From DATIJJ01 sp964612855 (GTDB lineage: Bacteria > Pseudomonadota > Gammaproteobacteria > DSM-16500), in contig CAZTDR010000091.1 of NCBI GenBank assembly GCA_964612855.1, positions 1 through 7,831 on the forward strand: a stretch of 7,831 nt of DNA. Direction: 5' to 3'. The notes beneath the pieces were generated by a model. It saw only the letters and a list, made by a program, of their open reading frames with translations. It was not told the DNA's origin and ran no database searches. This document shows positions 1 to 6,500 of the stretch, piece by piece (position 1 is the first letter of the stretch; every line of letters begins with the position of its first letter). The position numbers and the translations under genes are program-made.

Positions 1-118
1 ATTTTTCTGCCATACATTTTGTCAATGCGGCTGTTAGCGTTGTTTTACCATGATCTACGTGACCGATTGTACCTACGTTTAAATGTGGCTTTTTGCGCTC
101 AAATACTGCCTTTGCCAT
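1..118 (-). CDS. tuf: Elongation factor Tu, N-terminal fragment (runs off the window)
   Basis: EF-Tu is the cytoplasmic GTPase that brings aminoacyl-tRNA to the ribosomal A site. Only the first 39 codons are present; the gene continues past base 1. The reading begins MAKAVFERKKPHLNVGTIGH, a typical bacterial EF-Tu start. The G1/P-loop motif GHVDHGKT lies at residues 19-26 and is followed by TLTAALTK, as in the family. The ATG at 118-116 is supported by an AAGGGG Shine-Dalgarno sequence 7 bases upstream. The gene follows fusA by 65 bases with no obvious terminator between them, so it is probably the last gene of the str operon, though an extra promoter inside fusA cannot be excluded. Whether this genome has a second tuf copy cannot be seen here. 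Identification is secure despite the truncation. Confidence 0.96.
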   Translation of the reverse strand, partial: MAKAVFERKKPHLNVGTIGHVDHGKTTLTAALTKCMAEK

Positions 119-125
119 GTCGTTT

Positions 126-131
126 CCCCTT
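126..131 (-). promoter_or_regulatory. tuf ribosome binding site
   Basis: AAGGGG on the minus strand, 7 bases before the tuf ATG. This is a strong Shine-Dalgarno match at normal spacing and fixes the tuf start. The rest of the fusA-tuf gap (119-183) shows no convincing terminator. Confidence 0.75.
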
Positions 132-183
132 AAAATTACCTATTTATTTTCAATACAGTTAACTCATTTCACTCACGAGTGTA

Positions 184-2286
184 TTAAGCCGTGCTTTTTG
201 TTATTACTTGTTCAGCAATACTAGCTGGAGCTTCGTTATATTTAGAAAATTCCATTGCATAAGTCGCTCGACCTTGTGACATAGAACGAAGATCCGTTGC
301 ATAACCAAACATTTCGCCCAATGGCACTTCAGCACGAATGACTCTTCCGGATGGTGAATCATCCATTCCTTGCACAAGACCTCGACGTCTATTCAAGTCA
401 CCCATTACATCACCCATGTAATCTTCTGGGGTGACAACTTCAACTTTCATAATAGGTTCCAGCAAAACGGGTCGAGCTTTTTTCGCACCTTCTTTAAAGG
501 CCATAGAGCCCGCTATCTTAAATGACATTTCGTTAGAGTCAACATCATGATAAGACCCATCAAACAAAGTGACTTTAACGTCTACAACTGGGAAGCCAGC
601 TATAACACCATTTTCCATTTGTTCTTGAATGCCTTTGTCCACCGGAGCAATAAATTCTCTGGGTATTGAACCACCGACAATCTCATTTACAAATTCAAAT
701 CCAGTACCCGCTTCTTTGGGTTCAATACGAATCCAAACATGACCGTACTGACCTTTACCACCGGACTGCTTAACGTATTTTCCTTCTTGTTCAACCGTAT
801 TTCTAATGGTTTCTCTATAGGCAACCTGTGGCTTACCTACATTTGCTTCCACATTAAATTCACGCTTCATACGATCAACAATAATTTCAAGATGTAATTC
901 ACCCATCCCAGAAATGATAGTTTGACCGGATTCTTCATCCGTATGAACACGGAAAGAAGGATCTTCTTGAGCCAATTTACCTAAAGCAATCCCCATTTTT
1001 TCTTGGTCGGCTTTAGTTTTGGGCTCAACAGCAACCGAGATGACAGGCTCTGGGAAAACCATTTTTTCTAACACGATAACATGATCAACTGAGCTCAATG
1101 TATCGCCAGTAGTGACTTTTTTAAGACCCACAGCAGCCGCAATATCACCAGCTCGAACTTCTTTAATTTCACTGCGTGTATTAGCATGCATTTGTAATAG
1201 ACGACCAATACGCTCTTCTTTGTCTTTAATTGGATTAAAGACAGTGTCGCCTGACTGCAGGACGCCTGAATAAACACGGAAATATGTCAATGTACCAACA
1301 TAAGGGTCCGTCGCAATTTTAAATGCCAATGCAGAAAAAGGCTCATTATCGGTTGGATTTCTTTCTGCAGGCGTTTCGGCTGCATCATCAAGATGTCCTT
1401 TAACAGCAGGAACATCTGCTGGTGAAGGAAGATACTCAATAACTGCATCCAACATCGCTTGCACGCCTTTATTTTTAAAGGCCGAACCACACAACATAAG
1501 CACAATTTCGTTACGCACTACTCGGGCACGTAAGCCTTGTTTAATTTCTTCTGTCGACAAATCACCTTCTTCGAGGTATTTCGTCATCAAATCTTCAGAC
1601 GATTCAGCTGCCGCTTCAACCATTAATTCGCGATATTTTTTACATTCATCTAGCATGTCTGGACTAATATCACGCGCTTCATACTTCATGCCTTGAGTGG
1701 AATCATCCCAATAAATTGCCTTCATTCGGACTAAATCAACCACGCCTTCAAAATTTTCTTCAGCACCAATGGGAAGCTGAATAGGCACAGGATTGCCACC
1801 CAAACGTGTACGAATTTGACCGACTACGCGCAAGAAGTTAGCGCCGGCTCTATCCATTTTATTGACAAAACCAAGACGGGGCACACCATAACGATTGGCC
1901 TGACGCCAAACGGTCTCAGATTGGGGTTCTACACCACCCACCGCACAAAATACAGCACAAGCACCGTCTAGTACGCGCAATGAACGCTCAACTTCAATCG
2001 TGAAGTCGACGTGTCCTGGCGTATCAATGATATTGATACGATGCTGCGGGAATTGCTTATCCATTCCATACCAGAAGCAAGTCGTTGCTGCTGATGTAAT
2101 GGTGATTCCACGCTCTTGTTCTTGTTCCATCCAGTCCATGACAGCTGCGCCTTCATGAACTTCACCGATCTTATGGGATACACCGGTATAAAATAGAACT
2201 CGCTCAGTTGTCGTTGTTTTTCCAGCATCAATATGAGCCATGATGCCTATGTTGCGATAGCGTTCAATGGGTGTTGCTCTTGCCAC
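184..2286 (-). CDS. fusA: Elongation factor G
   Basis: EF-G is the translational GTPase that moves tRNAs and mRNA through the ribosome after peptide bond formation and, with RRF, splits post-termination ribosomes. The 700-residue product is close to the 704 of E. coli. GTPase motifs are intact: G1 AHIDAGKTT at 17-25, G2 RGITITSAA at 59-67, G3 DTPGH at 88-92, G4 NKMD at 142-145 and a G5-type GSAFKNKGVQ near 270. Domain II (SALAFKIATDP), domain III (GMGELHLEIIVDRMKREF), domain IV with the tip loop GSYHDVDS, and domain V (EPIMKVEVVTPE, EMFGYATDLRS) follow in order. The start is a GTG at 2286-2284; no in-frame upstream start fits in the 17-base gap after rpsG, and AGGGG lies 9 bases before it. 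The short gap implies translational coupling with rpsG. No frameshift or missing key residue is seen. Confidence 0.98.
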   Translation of the reverse strand: MARATPIERYRNIGIMAHIDAGKTTTTERVLFYTGVSHKIGEVHEGAAVMDWMEQEQERGITITSAATTCFWYGMDKQFPQHRINIIDTPGHVDFTIEVERSLRVLDGACAVFCAVGGVEPQSETVWRQANRYGVPRLGFVNKMDRAGANFLRVVGQIRTRLGGNPVPIQLPIGAEENFEGVVDLVRMKAIYWDDSTQGMKYEARDISPDMLDECKKYRELMVEAAAESSEDLMTKYLEEGDLSTEEIKQGLRARVVRNEIVLMLCGSAFKNKGVQAMLDAVIEYLPSPADVPAVKGHLDDAAETPAERNPTDNEPFSALAFKIATDPYVGTLTYFRVYSGVLQSGDTVFNPIKDKEERIGRLLQMHANTRSEIKEVRAGDIAAAVGLKKVTTGDTLSSVDHVIVLEKMVFPEPVISVAVEPKTKADQEKMGIALGKLAQEDPSFRVHTDEESGQTIISGMGELHLEIIVDRMKREFNVEANVGKPQVAYRETIRNTVEQEGKYVKQSGGKGQYGHVWIRIEPKEAGTGFEFVNEIVGGSIPREFIAPVDKGIQEQMENGVIAGFPVVDVKVTLFDGSYHDVDSNEMSFKIAGSMAFKEGAKKARPVLLEPIMKVEVVTPEDYMGDVMGDLNRRRGLVQGMDDSPSGRVIRAEVPLGEMFGYATDLRSMSQGRATYAMEFSKYNEAPASIAEQVITKSTA

Positions 2287-2303
2287 GGTTATATACCCCT
2301 AAG

Positions 2304-2870
2304 TTACCAACGATAATGAGCAAAAGCTTGGTTCGCTTTAGCCATTCTGTGCATGTCATCTCGTGTTTTAACAGATGCGCCACGGCCTTCATATGCATCC
2401 AACATTTCAGCAGCTAAACGTAGGATCATTGTCTTTTCACTGCGATCTTTGGCGGCTTTTACTATCCAGCGCATAGCCAATGCCACGCCTCTGTCTGTAT
2501 CAACTTCAACAGGAACTTGATACGTTGCACCACCCACACGTCGAGACTTAACTTCAACAGTTGGACGAATGTTGTTAAGCGCTTTTTCAAAAATTTCCAA
2601 CGCTTCTTTCGTTCCGCCTTGAGATTTACCGCCAAAGGAAGAGCCTTCAGAGCCGGTTTCATCGTCCGACTTTTTAGCCTGGCCTTGTGGTGCGCCCTTG
2701 CTTTTCTTTAAGCGCTTAGAGGCTTCGTCTAAGGCATTGTAAACGATTCTTTCAGCGATAGATCGTTTGCCTTCTCGCATAACGACATTGATAAATCTGG
2801 CTAATCGCTCACTGCCGAACAATGGATCGGGCAGCATTTCTCTTTTTACCGCAGCTTTTCTTCTTGGCAT
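2304..2870 (-). CDS. rpsG: 30S ribosomal protein S7 with an internal insertion
   Basis: S7 binds the 3' major domain of 16S rRNA, nucleates assembly of the 30S head and contacts the E-site tRNA and mRNA exit. The 188-residue product begins MPRRKAAVKREMLPDP and contains the signature RPTVEVKSRRVGG (102-114), then YQVPVEV, ALAMRWIV and the C-terminal DDMHRMAKANQAFAHYRW. It ends at HYRW, so it lacks the long C-terminal tail of E. coli K-12 S7, as many bacterial S7 proteins do. Between the helix containing VYNALDEASKR and the helix containing ALEIFEKALNN it has about 32 extra residues (roughly 55-87), rich in Gly, Ser, Lys, Gln and acidic residues. The reading frame stays open and the flanks remain conserved, so this is a true insertion and not a frameshift. 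The gene follows rpsL by 32 bases; GGGA and GTGAG upstream of the ATG form only a weak Shine-Dalgarno region, which suggests coupling to rpsL. Confidence 0.98.
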   Translation of the reverse strand: MPRRKAAVKREMLPDPLFGSERLARFINVVMREGKRSIAERIVYNALDEASKRLKKSKGAPQGQAKKSDDETGSEGSSFGGKSQGGTKEALEIFEKALNNIRPTVEVKSRRVGGATYQVPVEVDTDRGVALAMRWIVKAAKDRSEKTMILRLAAEMLDAYEGRGASVKTRDDMHRMAKANQAFAHYRW

Positions 2871-2902
2871 TACTCACATCCCATGCATACTAAAAATTGA
2901 CG

Positions 2903-3277
2903 TTATTCTTTCGGTTTTTTTGTACCATATTTGGAGCGGCCACGTCGACGATTCGCAACACCTGCCGTGTCTAAACTACCGCGTACTGTATGATAACGCA
3001 CACCTGGTAAGTCTTTTACACGACCGCCGCGAATAAGCACAACGGAATGCTCTTGCAAATTATGACCTTCACCACCAATATAGGTTGTGACTTCTGAGCC
3101 ATTTGTTAAACGAACACGCGCTACTTTACGCAATGCTGAGTTTGGCTTTTTAGGAGTTGTTGTGTATACACGAGTACATACACCTCGCTTTTGGGGGCAA
3201 CCTGCCAAATGAGGTACTGTAGACTTTGCAAGTTTGGGTGCTCGTGGTTTTCTAACAAGCTGGTTAATCGTTGGCAT
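2903..3277 (-). CDS. rpsL: 30S ribosomal protein S12
   Basis: S12 sits at the decoding centre of the 30S subunit and contributes to tRNA selection accuracy. The 124-residue product has the same length as E. coli S12. It shows the hallmark blocks NQLVRKPRAP, CPQKRGVCTRVYTTTPKKPNS, IGGEGHNLQEHS, RGGRVKDLPGVRYHTVRG and the basic end RSKYGTKKPKE. Counting the initiator Met, the positions where streptomycin resistance substitutions are known (Lys43 and Lys88) are both lysine, so the sequence looks wild type. Asp89, the residue methylthiolated by RimO in E. coli, is present. The ATG at 3277-3275 is preceded by GGAG with an 8-base gap. This is the first gene of the str operon, downstream of the promoter at 3393-3421 and a leader of about 108 bases. 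Confidence 0.99.
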   Translation of the reverse strand: MPTINQLVRKPRAPKLAKSTVPHLAGCPQKRGVCTRVYTTTPKKPNSALRKVARVRLTNGSEVTTYIGGEGHNLQEHSVVLIRGGRVKDLPGVRYHTVRGSLDTAGVANRRRGRSKYGTKKPKE

Positions 3278-3285
3278 TCATTTAA

Positions 3286-3291
3286 CTCCGC
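3286..3291 (-). promoter_or_regulatory. rpsL ribosome binding site
   Basis: GCGGAG on the minus strand, 8 bases before the rpsL ATG. It is a good Shine-Dalgarno match and supports the S12 start that also fits the family length. Confidence 0.7.
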
Positions 3292-3359
3292 CTAATAAAC
3301 AGTTATATCTAAAAAATCAAAACAATGTAGCGCATACTCCTAATCTATAAGGAGAGCAG

Positions 3360-3379
3360 AATAATACGGATGTATTATT
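3360..3379 (-). other. Perfect hairpin near the 5' end of the str operon mRNA
   Basis: On the minus strand AATAATAC and GTATTATT form an uninterrupted 8-bp stem around the 4-nt loop ATCC. It lies about 7 nt after the predicted transcription start. It has no following T-run, so it is not a terminator. A 5'-terminal stem-loop of this kind can protect mRNA from RNase E, but that role is an inference here; the stem is AT-rich and only moderately stable. Confidence 0.5.
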
Positions 3380-3392
3380 ATGTAGAGGCGCG

Positions 3393-3421
3393 ATTCTAAG
3401 AAGGTGTGCGCTATATGTCAA
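3393..3421 (-). promoter_or_regulatory. Sigma-70 promoter of the str operon (rpsL-rpsG-fusA-tuf)
   Basis: On the minus strand a perfect -35 box TTGACA (3421-3416) and a -10 box TAGAAT (3398-3393, five of six matches to TATAAT) are separated by the optimal 17 bases. The six bases after the -10 box are CGCGCC, a GC-rich discriminator of the type found at promoters repressed by ppGpp/DksA, which would suit a translation operon. The start point is predicted near 3386. The promoter lies downstream of the terminator-like repeat after rpoC, consistent with independent transcription of the str operon. Confidence 0.85.
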
Positions 3422-3433
3422 GTCTAGTTGCTT

Positions 3434-3450
3434 AAAAGTTAGTAACTTTT
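3434..3450. promoter_or_regulatory. A/T-rich 17-bp dyad upstream of the str promoter
   Basis: AAAAGTTA and TAACTTTT are perfect 8-bp inverted half-sites around a single central base. The dyad ends 12 bases before the -35 box, at roughly -48 to -64. It could be a binding site for a dimeric regulator, or its A-tracts could act as an UP-element-like contact for the RNA polymerase alpha subunit. Which one, if either, cannot be told from sequence. Confidence 0.35.
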
Positions 3451-3486
3451 TTACTTGATTCTCATGAATAAGCTCTTGTTACACCT

Positions 3487-3584
3487 AAAAATGGGTCGGC
3501 ACGCTGCGCTTTGCCCACCCGACGACTCTATTATTTATTATTTATTAACAACATAGGGTAGGCAAAGCGCAGCGTGCCCACCCA
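3487..3584 (-). terminator. Terminator-like inverted repeat after rpoC
   Basis: The structure begins 11 bases after the rpoC stop codon. Reading the minus strand, a 29-base arm, a 35-base spacer and a second 29-base arm are followed at once by TTTTT (3491-3487). The stem pairs at 27 of 29 positions. A stable GC-rich stem followed by a T-run fits an intrinsic terminator for the rpoBC operon. The loop is long for a classical terminator; the second arm can also fold on itself through GTCGG (3523-3519) and CCGAC (3499-3495), which would give a compact hairpin just before the T-run. Confidence 0.6.
3492..3584. repeat. Long imperfect inverted repeat, REP/MITE-like
   Basis: Left arm 3492-3520 and right arm 3556-3584 are reverse complements at 27 of 29 positions; the core is GGCACGCTGCGCTTTGCC. 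Each arm is itself partly palindromic (GGCA...TGCC). The 35-base spacer is AT-rich and contains a period-7 TATTATT repeat (3529-3547, about 2.7 copies). The contrast between GC-rich arms and AT-rich surroundings, and the two-armed design, resemble a dispersed REP-type or miniature mobile repeat. There is no transposase, and I cannot confirm other copies in this window. Confidence 0.7.
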
Positions 3585-3595
3585 ACTGCATTACT

Positions 3596-6500
3596 TTACT
3601 TCACTTCATCCGCTCGCTCACTCGCACCGCCCTGGCCTTTCTGAGTTCGGCGTCCGGCATGGTAAGCCAATCCGGTTCCAGCTGGGATGAGGCGTCCTAC
3701 GATAACGTTTTCTTTCAACCCTCGAAGCTCATCGATTTTACCACTCACTGCCGCTTCTGTTAGAACGCGGGTGGTTTCTTGGAAGGAGGCCGCCGAGATG
3801 AATGATTCCGTAGCTAACGATGCTTTGGTAATCCCTAATAGCATCGGTTCGTGACGAGCAATCAGTTTATCTTCTTTCTTCACGCGATCATTTTCATCGC
3901 GTAATTGGCCGAATTCAACTTGCTCACCTTTCAAGAACGTGGTGTCGCCACCATGTGAAATCATGACCTTACGTAACATTTGGCGAATGATGACTTCAAT
4001 ATGCTTATCGTTAATTTTTACACCTTGCAAGCGATAAACGTCTTGGACTTCATTAACAATAAAGTTCGTGAGGGCATTGGTACCTAACAAGCGTAAGATA
4101 TCATGCGGATTCAAAGAACCTTCTGCAATGACCTCACCTTTTTCAACATGTTCTCCTTCAAACACACTCACGTGACGCCATTTTGGAATGAGTTCTTCAT
4201 GGATGTCATCGCCTGTTCCCGTAATGACGAGGCGGCGCTTACCTTTTGTTTCCTTACCAAAGCTGACAATACCGGAAATTTCCGCCAAAATAGCTGGATC
4301 TTTGGGTCTTCGAGCTTCAAATAAGTCAGCAACTCGCGGCAAGCCCCCGGTGATATCGCGTGTTTTCGAGGTTTCTTGTGGAATTCTCGCTAATACGTCA
4401 CCCACTTTCACTTTTGCGCCATCTTCAAAGTTAACAATAGCATCAGGTGGTAAAAAGTATTGCGCTAAGAGATTGGTACCCGCCAAAAAGAGATCATTGC
4501 CTTTTTCATCCAGCAGTTTAATCATTGGCTTCAATTCCTTACCGCTTGAGCTACGTTGCTTAGGATCGGTAACTACAATGCTGCTTAAACCTGTTAATTC
4601 GTCTGTTTGGCGATGCATGGTAACGCCTTCGATCAAATCAGCGAATTTAATTTTTCCGGCAACTTCCGTGATAACCGGATGGCTATGTGGATCCCAATTT
4701 GCAACGATTTGCCCTGCTTCTATTTTTGAACTATCAGAAACAGAAAGCTCAGCACCGTAGGGAATTTTATAGCGTTCACGTTCACGACCATGTTCATCCA
4801 CAACGGCTAATTCACCAGACCGTGATACTGCAATAAATTTGCCGGTATGATGTTGAATTAATTTAATATTATGCAGCTTAACTTTGCCCGCCATTTTAAT
4901 TTGGACACTGTTTGCTGCGGTTGCTCGAGATGCGGCGCCCCCGATGTGGAAGGTTCTCATGGTTAACTGTGTACCTGGTTCACCAATGGATTGAGCTGCA
5001 ATTACCCCAACCGCTTCACCGATATTGACTCGATGTCCACGTGCCAAGTCACGACCGTAACAAGCAGCACAGATGCCATAACGAGATTCGCAAGTGATGG
5101 GTGATCGCACCATGACTTGATCCACTGTATGCTCTTCTAAGGTAGCAACGAGTTTTTCATCTAATAAGGTTCCAACTGGCACTATCATTTCATCAGTTGC
5201 TGGGTCATGCACATCAACTGAGGTAACACGTCCTAATACGCGCTCATGTAAAGGTTCAACAACGTCGCCACCTTCAATTAAAGGCGTCATGGTTACACCT
5301 TGGGATGTACCGCAATCTAATTCGGTAATGACCAAATCTTGTGCCACGTCGACTAAGCGGCGTGTCAAGTAACCCGAGTTCGCTGTTTTCAATGCGGTAT
5401 CGGCCAAACCTTTACGCGCACCGTGCGTGGAAATAAAGTACTGTAATACGTTTAACCCTTCGCGGAAATTTGCAGTAATAGGTGTTTCAATAATCGAGCC
5501 GTCTGGCTTCGCCATCAAACCTCGCATACCCGCTAACTGACGAATCTGAGCAGCCGAGCCTCTCGCACCCGAGTCTGCCATCATGTAAATAGAGTTGAAG
5601 GATTCTTGCTGAACTTTTTGACCGCCAGCATCTTTAACCATTTCACTGGACAACTCGGTCATCATGGCTTTAGCTACTTGATCATTCGTGCGAGACCAAA
5701 TATCAACAACTTTGTTATAACGTTCACCTTGGGTCACGAGACCGGAAGAATATTGCGCTTGGATTTTACCCACTTCTTCTTCGGCTTGCGTGATGATATC
5801 GCTCTTTTCTTTCGGAATGACGAGATCGTTCACGCCGATTGACACACCGGATTTGGTTGCGTAAGAAAAGCCGGTATACATCAGTTGATCAGCGAAAATA
5901 ACGGTGGCTTTTAAACCCACTTCGCGATAACAAATGTTAATGAGGTTAGAAATAGCTTTCTTCGTCATTGTGCGATTGACTAAATCAAACGACATGCCTT
6001 TGGGCAACAATTCGGATAACAATGCACGGCCCACTGTGGTTTCAACTAAACGTACTTTCAGTTTAAAGCCACCATTCACTTCATCGGGTACATATTCTTT
6101 GATACGCGCGCGAACTTTAGCTTGTAATTCCACCATTTCATTTTCGTAAGCACGATGGATTTCATTCGTATCAGAAAATAACATTCCTTCACCAATTGCA
6201 TTCACCTTACTACGAGTTAGATAGTAAAGACCCAATACAACGTCTTGTGACGGAACAATGATGGGTTCGCCATTGGCAGGCGAAAGAATGTTGTTGGTGG
6301 ACATCATTAATGAGCGAGCTTCCAACTGTGCTTCAAGAGACAGCGGAATATGAACGGCCATTTGGTCACCGTCAAAGTCTGCGTTATAAGCTGTACAAAC
6401 CAGTGGATGAAGCTGAATCGCTTTACCTTCAATTAACACAGGTTCAAATGCTTGAATACCCAAGCGGTGCAAAGTGGGTGCGCGATTGAGTAATACGGGA

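Larger units (their letters stand above)
3278..3386 (-). other. Predicted 5' untranslated leader of the str operon
   Basis: If transcription starts about 7 bases after the -10 box, near 3386, the mRNA has a leader of about 108 nt before rpsL. In order it contains a perfect 8-bp hairpin close to the 5' end (3379-3360), a weaker 5-bp hairpin CTCCT/AGGAG with an 8-nt loop (3354-3337), a T-rich stretch (about 3325-3310) and the rpsL ribosome binding site. No tRNA-like structure or riboswitch that I recognise is present. The leader could host control of S12/S7 synthesis, but that is inference. Confidence 0.5.

Noticed and set aside
119..183. Terminator or promoter in the fusA-tuf gap
   Set aside because: Only a tiny ACTC/GAGT dyad is visible just after the fusA stop, with no T-run and no convincing -35/-10 pair.
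1968..2231. 87-codon minus-strand frame inside fusA
   Set aside because: It overlaps the EF-G GTPase domain in another frame; the EF-G reading is intact and conserved.
2610..2708. Frameshift or assembly error in rpsG
   Set aside because: Conserved S7 sequence continues in the same frame on both sides and the extra bases are a whole number of codons, so a true insertion is the simpler explanation.
2767..3036. 89-codon plus-strand frame spanning the rpsL-rpsG junction
   Set aside because: It is antisense to two conserved ribosomal protein genes and shows no family resemblance.
3337..3354. CTCCT/AGGAG hairpin in the str leader as a transcription attenuator
   Set aside because: The stem has only 5 bp with an 8-nt loop and the T-rich stretch does not begin directly after it. 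Pairing of CTCC with the rpsL GGAG would be only 4 bp, too weak to claim a switch.
3492..3584. CRISPR array or insertion sequence
   Set aside because: There is one pair of inverted arms, not a series of direct repeats with spacers, and there is no transposase frame between or next to them.
4188..4760. 190-codon open frame on the plus strand opposite rpoC
   Set aside because: It lies wholly antisense to the well-conserved SI3 region of rpoC, has no recognisable domain and is explained by codon bias of the real gene.
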